DNA from: JBKBMT01 sp046295655
GTDB taxonomy: Bacteria > Pseudomonadota > Alphaproteobacteria > Rhodobacterales > Rhodobacteraceae
NCBI GenBank assembly: GCA_046295655.1
Contig: JBKBMT010000106.1
Location: forward strand, 1-6,905
Reading direction: 5' to 3'
DNA: 6,905 nucleotides
Made by a program: the position numbers and the translations under genes. Every line of letters starts with the position of its first letter. The stretch's first letter is position 1. This document shows positions 1-5,903 of this stretch, piece by piece. The notes under the pieces were generated by a model that saw only the letters and a list, made by a program, of their open reading frames with translations, had not been told where the DNA came from and did no database searches.

Positions 1-1
1 G

Positions 2-73
2 GCAGGGCACATGGACTATGCCCGGGCGATCCGCGCGAAGCTTCTGCGCGAACTCACCGTCCCGTCGAGCTGA
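2..73 (+). CDS. 3' end of an unrecognised protein-coding gene
   Basis: An open frame enters from the window start and ends at TGA 71-73. It gives about 23 residues, including HMDYARAIRAKLL and ending in TVPSS. The piece is rich in Arg, Ala and Leu and looks like a C-terminal helix followed by a short tail. It is too short for me to assign a family. It precedes sspB by about 100 bases and lies on the same strand. It could be a chance open frame, but its composition and its position just before the intergenic gap fit a real gene end. Confidence 0.45.
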   Translation, partial: AGHMDYARAIRAKLLRELTVPSS

Positions 74-144
74 GCCCTCGGGGCACAACCGACGCCGGAA
101 ATTTGGGCGGTCTGGCCCCTTCCCTTCGAGGGCAAAACCCCTAT

Positions 145-159
145 GCTGACCGGGTCAGC
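145..159. promoter_or_regulatory. Perfect 15-base palindrome before sspB
   Basis: GCTGACC-G-GGTCAGC is a perfect inverted repeat around base 152. It ends immediately before the sspB Shine-Dalgarno sequence (AAAGGA, 160-165). It could be an operator for a dimeric regulator, or a short mRNA hairpin next to the ribosome binding site. I do not recognise a specific regulator motif. Confidence 0.3.
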
Positions 160-172
160 GAAAGGACGGGCG

Positions 173-622
173 ATGGCGCGCGGCATCGACTATGGCAACC
201 TGATGCACCGGGCGATGCGCGACCTGATCCGGCAGGTTCTGGCCGATGTCGCAGAGAACGGACTGCCCGGAGCCCACCACTTCTTCATCACCTTCGACAC
301 AACCCATCCCGACGTCGCGATGGCGGACTGGCTCCGCAGCCGCTATCCGTCCGAGATGACGATCGTCATCCAGCACTGGTACGAAAATCTCGAGGTCAAT
401 CACGATGGCTTCTCGATCACCCTGAACTTCGGCAACCAGCCCGAACCGCTGTACATCCCGCTCGACGCGTTGCGCACCTTCGTCGATCCCTCCGTCGAGT
501 TCGGACTGCGCTTCGAGACCCACGAGGCCGAGGATGACGACGGGGAAGAGGACGAAGCCGGTGCCGGCGATCCGCCGCACCGCGAGGCCGAGGTCGTGAG
601 CCTCGACAAGTTCCGCAAGTAG
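173..622 (+). CDS. sspB: SspB-family ClpXP protease adaptor (alpha type)
   Basis: The product is a 149-residue cytoplasmic adaptor. The family binds ssrA-tagged and some other substrates and hands them to the ClpX unfoldase of ClpXP. The N-terminus MARGIDYGNLMHRAMRDLI, the FFITFDTTHPDV segment (37-48), and TIVIQHWYENLEV (63-75) are typical of the alphaproteobacterial SspB fold. After the folded domain (about residues 1-115) comes a very acidic linker (about 117-130). The conserved end VVSLDKFRK (141-149) follows, and I infer it is the ClpX-docking tail. I chose ATG 173 because AAAGGA (160-165) lies 7 bases upstream and the family start MARGIDY fits. An upstream in-frame ATG at 143 would run through the palindrome and lacks a good ribosome site. 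The next gene starts 24 bases downstream, so co-transcription with it is possible. Confidence 0.93.
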   Translation: MARGIDYGNLMHRAMRDLIRQVLADVAENGLPGAHHFFITFDTTHPDVAMADWLRSRYPSEMTIVIQHWYENLEVNHDGFSITLNFGNQPEPLYIPLDALRTFVDPSVEFGLRFETHEAEDDDGEEDEAGAGDPPHREAEVVSLDKFRK

Positions 623-646
623 GCGGACCGGCCAGGGACGCGCGGC

Positions 647-1276
647 TTGTATGTGCCACCCCACTTCGCCGAACTGGACCGCGACGAGATCGCCGCCATC
701 GTCGCCGCGGCACCGCTGGCCTGCGTGGTGGCACAGACCGCGCAGGGGCTCGTGGCCAATCACATCCCGCTGCTGGCCGATGCGGACGGATCGCTGGTCG
801 GCCATGTCGCGCTGGCGAACGACATGCACCGGGTGGTTGCCGACGGGCAACCGGTGCTGGCGGTGTTCCGCGGCGCCGATGGCTATGTGTCGCCCAACTA
901 CTACCCCTCGAAGGCGGAACATCACCGACATGTGCCGACCTGGAACTACGAGGCGGTGCACATGGCGGGCAAGATCGTCTTCCGGCACGACGACCGCTCG
1001 AAGCGGGCTGCCGTCGGGCTGCTGACCCGCCATCACGAGCGGCGGCTGAACGGCGATGCCGCCTGGCGCATGGCCGATGCGCCGCGCGACTGGATGGAGA
1101 CGATGCTGGCCGCGATCGTCGCCTTCCGCATCGCGGTGACGCAGGTGATCGGCAAGGCCAAGCTGAGCCAGAACCGCGACGGCCGCGACCATGCCGGCGC
1201 CGTGGCCGGAATGCGCGCGTCGGGGCAGGACGCGGTGGCCGGGCGCATGGCTCGCAGACTGGCGCGGGACGGCTGA
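647..1276 (+). CDS. PaiB-family FMN-binding negative transcriptional regulator
   Basis: The product is 209 residues, close to the usual length of the PaiB family (flavin-reductase-like split barrel). PaiB of Bacillus subtilis is described as a negative regulator of sporulation and protease genes. The role in alphaproteobacteria is uncertain, and an enzymatic or heme/flavin-binding role is possible. Family marks visible here are MYVPPHFAEL at the start, GLVANHIPLL (34-43), GHVALANDMHR (52-62), YVSPNYYPSK (80-89), VPTWNYEAVHMAGK (96-109), and the C-terminal LSQNRDGRDHAGAVAGM (173-189). The start codon is TTG at 647. AGGGA (634-638) lies 8 bases upstream, and translation from this TTG gives the conserved MYVPPHF start. 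The overlapping ATG at 651 is in another frame. No paiA-like acetyltransferase lies next to it. It may share an sspB transcript (24-base gap). Confidence 0.92.
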   Translation: MYVPPHFAELDRDEIAAIVAAAPLACVVAQTAQGLVANHIPLLADADGSLVGHVALANDMHRVVADGQPVLAVFRGADGYVSPNYYPSKAEHHRHVPTWNYEAVHMAGKIVFRHDDRSKRAAVGLLTRHHERRLNGDAAWRMADAPRDWMETMLAAIVAFRIAVTQVIGKAKLSQNRDGRDHAGAVAGMRASGQDAVAGRMARRLARDG

Positions 1277-1361
1277 CCGCGTCTGTATACCACCGTATGC
1301 CGATTGATTTCCCGCGGCACGTGATCTATCCGGTCGGCGCAGCATTTCGAGGAGACGCCCC

Positions 1362-2756
1362 ATGACCGCAACCCGCACCGAAACCGACAGCTTCGGCCCC
1401 CTCGAGGTTCCTGCCGACAAGTACTGGGGTGCGCAGACGCAGCGCTCGATCGGCAACTTCCGCATCGGCTGGGAGCGGCAGCCGGTCGCCATCATCCGGG
1501 CGCTGGGGGTGATCAAGAAGGCCTGCGCACTGGTCAACAAGGCCCAGGGCGACCTGGCGCCGGAACTGGCCGATGCGATCGCCGCCGCCGCGACCGAGGT
1601 GATCGAGGGCAGGTTCGACGACAACTTCCCCCTCGTGGTCTGGCAGACCGGGTCGGGGACGCAGTCGAACATGAACGCCAACGAGGTGATCTCGAACCGG
1701 GCCATCGAGATGCTGGGCGGGACGATGGGCTCGAAGAAACCTGTCCACCCCAACGATCACGTCAACATGGGCCAGTCCAGCAACGATACCTTCCCCACCG
1801 CGATGCATGTCGCGATCGGGATGATGACCCGCGACGTGCTTCTGCCCGGGCTGGAAAAACTCGCCGCTGCGCTTGAGGCCAAGTCGGCCGAGTTCGCAGG
1901 CATCATCAAGATCGGCCGCACGCATACCCAGGACGCGACGCCCCTGACGCTCGGCCAGGAGTTCGGCGGCTATGCGCATCAGGTCAGGAAGGGGATCGAA
2001 CGGGTGAAGGCCTGCCTGCCCGACATCTACGAGCTGGCCCAGGGCGGCACTGCCGTCGGCACCGGGCTGAACACCCGCAAGGGCTTTGCCGAGCGGGTCG
2101 CGGCCGAGATCGCCGCGATCACCGGCCTGCCCTTCGTCACCGCGCCGAACAAGTTCGAGGCGCTGGCCGCGCACGATGCGATGGTGATGTTCTCGGGCGC
2201 GCTCAAGACCGTGGCGGCGAGCCTGTTCAAGATCGCGAACGACATGCGGCTTCTGGGTTCCGGGCCGCGGTCGGGGCTGGGCGAACTTATCCTGCCCGAG
2301 AACGAGCCGGGTTCGTCGATCATGCCCGGCAAGGTCAACCCGACCCAGGCCGAGGCGCTGACGATGGTCTGCGCGCATGTCATGGGCAACGACGCCGCGG
2401 TGGGCTTCGCCGGCAGCCAGGGCCATTTCGAGCTGAACGTCTACAACCCGATGATGGCCTACAACGTGCTTCAGTCGATGCAGCTTCTGGGCGATGCGGC
2501 GGCAAGCTTCACCGACAACATGGTGGTGGGCACCGAGGCCAACATCCCGCGGATCGAGAAGCTGATGAAGGAAAGCCTCATGCTGGTCACGGCGCTGGCC
2601 CCCCATATCGGCTATGACAACGCGACCAAGGTGGCCAAGACCGCGCACCGCAACGGCACGACGCTGCGCGAGGAGGCGATCGCGCTCGGCTTCGTCGATG
2701 GCGAGACCTTCGACAGGATCGTGCGGCCCGAGGACATGATCGGCCCGAAGGACTGA
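1362..2756 (+). CDS. fumC: Class II fumarate hydratase (fumarase C)
   Basis: This enzyme interconverts fumarate and (S)-malate in the TCA cycle. It is an iron-independent, cytosolic homotetramer of the aspartase/fumarase superfamily. The 464-residue length is typical. The active-site parts are all present and fall at the same numbers as in E. coli FumC as I recall them: the TGSGT loop (96-100), the VHPND site (128-132), SSNDTFP (139-145), the catalytic base His188 in GRTHTQDA, and the mobile signature loop GSSIMPGKVNP (317-327) with Ser318, Lys324 and Asn326. Argininosuccinate lyase and aspartase share the loop, but YWGAQTQRSI (21-30) and overall identity favour fumarase. ATG 1362 is supported by GAGGAG (1349-1354), 7 bases upstream. 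The 85-base gap from the previous gene leaves room for its own promoter, but I found no convincing -35/-10 pair. Confidence 0.97.
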   Translation: MTATRTETDSFGPLEVPADKYWGAQTQRSIGNFRIGWERQPVAIIRALGVIKKACALVNKAQGDLAPELADAIAAAATEVIEGRFDDNFPLVVWQTGSGTQSNMNANEVISNRAIEMLGGTMGSKKPVHPNDHVNMGQSSNDTFPTAMHVAIGMMTRDVLLPGLEKLAAALEAKSAEFAGIIKIGRTHTQDATPLTLGQEFGGYAHQVRKGIERVKACLPDIYELAQGGTAVGTGLNTRKGFAERVAAEIAAITGLPFVTAPNKFEALAAHDAMVMFSGALKTVAASLFKIANDMRLLGSGPRSGLGELILPENEPGSSIMPGKVNPTQAEALTMVCAHVMGNDAAVGFAGSQGHFELNVYNPMMAYNVLQSMQLLGDAAASFTDNMVVGTEANIPRIEKLMKESLMLVTALAPHIGYDNATKVAKTAHRNGTTLREEAIALGFVDGETFDRIVRPEDMIGPKD

Positions 2757-2775
2757 TCGCGACGGAAGGTTCCCC

Positions 2776-2803
2776 TTGCCCGCAACCAGATCCGGCCCAT
2801 AGT
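2776..2803 (+). promoter_or_regulatory. Possible sigma-70-type promoter for the SGNH hydrolase
   Basis: TTGCCC (2776-2781) and CATAGT (2798-2803) are 16 bases apart. Each matches 4 of 6 consensus positions. They lie in the 73-base gap after fumC, 26 bases before the hydrolase start codon. This would let the hydrolase be expressed separately from fumC. It is judged by eye only. Confidence 0.35.
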
Positions 2804-2829
2804 CTTTGCCATCGCGACCGGGGGGAGAC

Positions 2830-3861
2830 ATGCGGATCAGGGGCGTGATCGCGGCGGCGGTTGCCGCAACGTTGCTCGTTTCGGGCGGGGCGGATCGCGC
2901 GGTGGCTGCGTCCCACGATGCGCTGCATGTGTTCGGCGACAGTCTGAGCGATCCGGGCAATCTCTTCGCCCTCACCGGTGCGGCCGGGCCCTGCCCTGTC
3001 TTCACCTGCCCGCTGCCGCCGTCGCCGCCCTATTTCGCCGGTCGCACGTCGAACGGTCCGGTCTGGGCGGACTATGTGGCGGCGGATTTCGCGGCACGCG
3101 GGCTGCCGGTCGGGAATTACGCATTCGCTTACGGGCGGGTGATCTCGCCCGGCGGGACGCCGGACCCGGCAGAACCCGCAACTGTGCTGCCGATCAACCT
3201 TGAACACCAGATCGGCCGGTTCATCGCCGAAACCGGCGGCACCGTCGGCCCGCGAGCGGTCGCGATCCTGTGGGCGGGGGCGAACGACGCCCTGAACATT
3301 GTCGGGCAGACGGCCGGGGCGATCGCGGGAGGGGCCGATCCCGCGGCGGCCAGTGCGGCCGCCGTTGCGGCAGCGCAGGGCGTCGCGGCGGCATTGGGCG
3401 AGGCGGCGCAGATCCTGCGCGCGACGGGTCTTCGGAACCTGGTGGTGATGAACCTGCCGGAACTGGGGCAGACACCGCTGTTTGCCGGAAATCCGGGCGG
3501 GCAGGCGCTGGCCAGTCTCGTTGCCGGTGCGTTCAACGCGGCGCTTGCGCTTCAGCCGTTCGAAGGGCTGAACGTGACCCGGCTCGACATCGCCGCGCTG
3601 TTTGCCGATCTGGTCGCCAATCCCGCCGCCTACGGCGTCTCGTCGCTCGATGCCTGCTTCGATCCGGCGGATCCGGCGGCCGGGTTCTGCCCCGACCCGA
3701 ACGACCGCGCGTTCTTCGACATGCTCCACCCCAGTGCGCCGATCCACGCCCGGATCGCGGCCGAAGTGCGCGCCGTGGTGGCCCCGGTGCCGCTGCCGGC
3801 CGCGGGCTGGCTGCTCATGGCGGCGCTGGGCGGCATCGCGCTGCATCGGCGGCGCGGATGA
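2830..3861 (+). CDS. Secreted GDSL/SGNH hydrolase with VPLPA-CTERM tail
   Basis: The product is a 343-residue esterase/lipase-like serine hydrolase; its substrate cannot be read from the sequence. A signal peptide spans about residues 1-27 (basic MRIR, hydrophobic core, AVA-A cleavage area). The catalytic blocks are FGDSLSDPGN (35-44) with nucleophile Ser38, the GAND block (150-153) with Asn152, and DMLH (297-300) with Asp297 and His300. The usual oxyanion-glycine block reads NYAFAYGRV (96-104) instead of the common NYAxGGA, so that glycine may be shifted. Four cysteines (55, 60, 276, 287) could form disulfides in the exported protein. The C-terminus is a VPLPA sorting tail (320-343). ATG 2830 follows a GGGGGAG run and starts the signal peptide cleanly. 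TTG 2806 in the same frame would add eight residues and is less likely. The stop overlaps the next gene (ATGA), which suggests translational coupling. Confidence 0.9.
   Translation: MRIRGVIAAAVAATLLVSGGADRAVAASHDALHVFGDSLSDPGNLFALTGAAGPCPVFTCPLPPSPPYFAGRTSNGPVWADYVAADFAARGLPVGNYAFAYGRVISPGGTPDPAEPATVLPINLEHQIGRFIAETGGTVGPRAVAILWAGANDALNIVGQTAGAIAGGADPAAASAAAVAAAQGVAAALGEAAQILRATGLRNLVVMNLPELGQTPLFAGNPGGQALASLVAGAFNAALALQPFEGLNVTRLDIAALFADLVANPAAYGVSSLDACFDPADPAAGFCPDPNDRAFFDMLHPSAPIHARIAAEVRAVVAPVPLPAAGWLLMAALGGIALHRRRG
3787..3858 (+). other. VPLPA-CTERM sorting signal (coding segment)
   Basis: The last 24 residues of the hydrolase have the three parts of a PEP-CTERM-like signal: the motif VPLPA (320-324), a hydrophobic stretch (about 326-338, with GWLLMAALGGIAL), and a basic end HRRRG. 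In this class (VPLPA-CTERM, known from Rhodobacterales-type bacteria and linked to a dedicated exosortase, XrtD type), the tail is recognised and processed at the inner membrane. The protein is then released or attached at the cell surface. The exosortase itself is not in the window. Confidence 0.85.
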
Positions 3862-4040
3862 GCGACGGCGTCGTCAATCTCAACAAGGCGCGCAAGGCGC
3901 GCGCGCGGGCCAAGGCGCGGGCAGAGGCCGACGCGAATGCCTTGAAATTCGGCCGGTCCAAGGCGCAGAAGGCGCTGGACCTTGCGCGCGAGCGCAAGGC
4001 GAAGGCGGAACTCGACGCCCATCGCCGGCCCGACGACTGA
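3858..4040 (+). CDS. DUF4169 family small basic protein
   Basis: This 60-residue protein of unknown function matches the pattern of DUF4169: a VVNLNKARKARAR start, a conserved middle KFGRSKAQKALDLARERK (30-47), and a polar end HRRPDD. It is very rich in Lys, Arg and Ala and probably forms one long charged helix. It has no membrane segment or signal peptide. The DNA for the first part holds three copies of CAAGGCGCG (3884-3892, 3893-3901, 3911-3919), which reflect repeated Lys-Ala-Arg codons. ATG 3858 overlaps the hydrolase stop by four bases (ATGA). From memory, this gene usually sits directly after fumC and before a ribbon-helix-helix gene in related genomes, which supports the call. The cellular role is unknown; nucleic-acid or ribosome contact is only a guess from the charge. 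Confidence 0.85.
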   Translation: MSDGVVNLNKARKARARAKARAEADANALKFGRSKAQKALDLARERKAKAELDAHRRPDD

Positions 4041-4046
4041 GCCACC

Positions 4047-4298
4047 ATGCCGCGACCCGAGAAGCATTCGCTGACCCTGCGGGGGCACCGGACCTCGGTC
4101 TCGCTGGAGCCCGAGTTCTGGGCCGCCCTGCGCGAGATCGCCGCCGCGCGGGGGACTACCGTGAATGCGCTGGCCGCCGAGATCGACGCCGCGCGCCGCG
4201 ACGATATCGGCCTTGCGGGCGCGATCCGGGTCCACGTCCTGGAGCATTTCCGCGGCAACAGGCCGGGCGCTGACCCTGCATCTGGACACGGCCGGTGA
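4047..4298 (+). CDS. Ribbon-helix-helix domain protein (RHH_4 type)
   Basis: The product is an 83-residue likely DNA-binding protein. The segment SLTLRGHRTSVSLEPEFWAA (8-27) gives the beta-strand and first-helix start. LREIAAARGTTVNALAAEID (28-47) gives the two helices and turn of an MetJ/Arc-like fold that works as a dimer, with the strand side chains contacting DNA. The rest (about 55-70) adds a short helix, and the end is low-complexity. It begins 6 bases after DUF4169, so the two probably share a transcript. No toxin gene follows, so an antitoxin role is not supported. The ribosome site is weak, consistent with coupling to the gene before it. The regulated targets are unknown. Confidence 0.85.
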   Translation: MPRPEKHSLTLRGHRTSVSLEPEFWAALREIAAARGTTVNALAAEIDAARRDDIGLAGAIRVHVLEHFRGNRPGADPASGHGR

Positions 4299-4341
4299 CA
4301 GGCTCACCGCATCTGGTGCGGACCGACGAGCCTGTTGCCTG

Positions 4342-4350
4342 TTATCCACA
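4342..4350 (+). promoter_or_regulatory. Consensus DnaA box upstream of cpaC
   Basis: TTATCCACA is the exact consensus DnaA-binding sequence. It lies in the 188-base gap between the RHH gene and cpaC, 136 bases before the cpaC start codon. A GANTC site (GAATC, 4374-4378), the target of the CcrM cell-cycle methylase in alphaproteobacteria, follows 23 bases later. Only one box is present, so an origin is unlikely. A regulatory site or chance are the options. Confidence 0.4.
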
Positions 4351-4386
4351 TGCAGGACGGCCCACAACCCCCTGAATCTTGCAATG

Positions 4387-4417
4387 TTGCGGCCTTTCCT
4401 GCACAGTCTGCGACAAT
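4387..4417 (+). promoter_or_regulatory. Weak promoter candidate for the pilus operon
   Basis: TTGCGG (4387-4392) and GACAAT (4412-4417) are 19 bases apart in the relatively AT-rich second half of the intergenic region, about 70 bases before cpaC. The match is poor (3/6 and 4/6, long spacer). A promoter is expected somewhere in this gap because the secretin gene begins a new gene group. Confidence 0.22.
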
Positions 4418-4486
4418 AAGGGCAGAAATAGACCCGAAACGGGGCGCACAAGACCCCCGGGCAGCGTGATCGGAGAGGCAGGTCAC

Positions 4487-5899
4487 ATGAGAAGCAGATT
4501 GTTTTGTCAGGCCAGCCTGATCGGGCTCGCCGTCGCGCTGGGCAGTGCGACAACCGCCGCGGCGGAAGCCGTGCGGGTCATGCGGGGGGCGCCATCCTCG
4601 GCTCTGCAGGTTCCCATGAACCGGGCGGTGGTCGTCGAAAGCGACACGCCCTTTGCCGAATTGTCGATCGCCAATCCGGGGATCGCGGACATCTCGACCC
4701 TGTCCGAGCGTTCGATCTACGTCCTTGGCAAGACGCCGGGGCGCACGACGCTCACGCTCCTGTCCGGCGACGGGCGGCTGATCTCGAACATCGATGTGCA
4801 TGTCACCCCGGACATCGCCGAGTTCAAGGAGCGGCTGCGCCAGATCCTGCCCGGGGAGAACATCGAGGTGCGCACAGCCAACGACGGCATCGTGCTGTCG
4901 GGGGTCGTGTCCTCGACCGTCCGCATGGACCGCGCGCTGGACCTGGCCGAACGCTACGCCCCGCGCCGGGTCTCGAACCTGATGAGCGTGGGCGGCACGC
5001 AGCAGGTGATGCTCAAGGTCCGCTTCGCCGAGATGCAGCGGTCGGTGTCGAAGAACCTGTCGGCAAGCCTGGGCGTCCGGTCCACGTCGAACACGGTGGG
5101 CGGCGTGATCGGAACCGGCAACTTCACCGGCACCGGCGCGATCAACAACGCGTTCAACGGCGGCACCTTCCCGATCCGGCCGGATTCGAGCGGGGCAATG
5201 GGCCTGGGCTTCAGCGCCGGCAGCCTGCAGTTCGCGGTGCTGCTCGAAGCGCTCGAGGCCAAGGGCGTCGTCCGCACCCTGGCGGAGCCGAATCTCACCG
5301 CCCTGTCGGGGCAGGAGGCCAAGTTCCTCGCCGGCGGCGAATATCCGATCCCGGTCCTGAACGACGACGGCATATCGATCAGCTACAAGCCGTTCGGGGT
5401 GGAACTGAACTTCACGCCCCGGGTCGTCGACGGCGATATCATCAACCTGGTGATCAACGCCGCGGTCTCGGCGATCGACGCCAGCGTGACGGTGCAGAAC
5501 GCCGGATTCGCCGTCAACGCCTTCAAGCGGCGCGAAACCTCGACCACTGTCGAACTGCGCGACGGCGAGAGCTTTGCGATTGCGGGGCTTCTGCAGGACG
5601 ATTTCCGCAACCTGAAGGGTCAGGTGCCATGGCTGGGCGACATCCCTGTGCTTGGCGCGCTGTTCCGGTCAGCCGACTACGAGCGTGCGCAGACCGAACT
5701 GGTGATCATCGTGACGCCGCATCTGGTCACGCCGACCCGCGGCGAGGCGCTGGCATTGCCGACCGACCGGGTCCGCCTGCCGACCGAGCGGGAGTTCTTC
5801 CTGTTCGGCAAGGTCGCCGGCGACAAGGCCCCCCGCGGTGCGGCGGGCGAGGTGGCGCGGCAGGATTTCACCAGCCCCTACGGCTATGTGATGGAGTGA
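4487..5899 (+). CDS. cpaC: Tad/Flp pilus outer-membrane secretin (CpaC/RcpA family)
   Basis: The product is a 470-residue secretin that forms the outer-membrane ring through which the Flp pilus leaves the cell. Parts in order: signal peptide (about 1-26, ending TTAAAEA); a pilus-formation N-terminal domain (about 38-108, with PMNRAVVVESDTPFAELSIA and IYVLGKTPGRTTLTLL); a BON-like periplasmic domain (about 110-168); and the secretin core (about 170-415). The core carries the hallmark motifs VRTLAEPNLTALSGQEAKFL (262-281), VPWLGDIPVLGALFR (380-394) and ELVIIVTPHLV (404-414). A Gly/Asn/Thr-rich stretch (about 204-226) probably belongs to the gate or barrel region. The end (415-470) is a family-typical tail. 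ATG 4487 is preceded by GGAGAGG (4472-4478) and starts the signal peptide; a TTG at 4379 in the same frame would break it. It is followed after 4 bases by the OmpA-like lipoprotein gene. Confidence 0.95.
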   Translation: MRSRLFCQASLIGLAVALGSATTAAAEAVRVMRGAPSSALQVPMNRAVVVESDTPFAELSIANPGIADISTLSERSIYVLGKTPGRTTLTLLSGDGRLISNIDVHVTPDIAEFKERLRQILPGENIEVRTANDGIVLSGVVSSTVRMDRALDLAERYAPRRVSNLMSVGGTQQVMLKVRFAEMQRSVSKNLSASLGVRSTSNTVGGVIGTGNFTGTGAINNAFNGGTFPIRPDSSGAMGLGFSAGSLQFAVLLEALEAKGVVRTLAEPNLTALSGQEAKFLAGGEYPIPVLNDDGISISYKPFGVELNFTPRVVDGDIINLVINAAVSAIDASVTVQNAGFAVNAFKRRETSTTVELRDGESFAIAGLLQDDFRNLKGQVPWLGDIPVLGALFRSADYERAQTELVIIVTPHLVTPTRGEALALPTDRVRLPTEREFFLFGKVAGDKAPRGAAGEVARQDFTSPYGYVME

Positions 5900-5903
5900 G
5901 GCG

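Noticed and set aside
1287..1298. ATAC-N4-GTAT inverted repeat between the PaiB gene and fumC
   Set aside because: Four-base arms are too short to claim an operator without conservation data.
1273..1332. Promoter pairs before fumC (CTGACC...TATGCC, and TTGATT...TATCCG)
   Set aside because: Each pair matches the consensus poorly in the -10 element; a fumC promoter is likely in this gap but cannot be placed by eye.
155..1753. Long open frame on the - strand opposite sspB, the PaiB gene and fumC
   Set aside because: It runs antisense to three well-recognised genes; its protein has no recognisable family and has the Arg/His/Gly-rich composition of a shadow frame in GC-rich DNA.
1326..3846. Long - strand open frames opposite fumC and the SGNH hydrolase
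   Set aside because: They lie opposite genes with clear catalytic motifs and show only Arg/Gly/His-rich low-complexity translation, so they are third-position GC artefacts.
3884..3919. CAAGGCGCG direct repeats as a regulatory or mobile repeat
   Set aside because: They are in-frame Lys-Ala-Arg codons of the DUF4169 gene and are explained by its protein sequence.
4047..4298. RHH gene as antitoxin of a toxin-antitoxin pair
   Set aside because: No toxin-like gene lies before or after it; it matches the RHH_4 type found beside DUF4169 instead.
4307..4321. Small hairpin CCGCA/TGCGG after the RHH gene as a terminator
   Set aside because: The stem is only 5 bases and no T-run follows.
4342..4350. 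Replication origin at the DnaA box
   Set aside because: Only one box is present, with no cluster of boxes, no AT-rich unwinding element next to it, and no origin-type neighbour genes.
4379..4486. Upstream extension of cpaC to TTG 4379
   Set aside because: It would place 36 polar residues before a clean signal peptide; ATG 4487 has a good ribosome site and fits the family.
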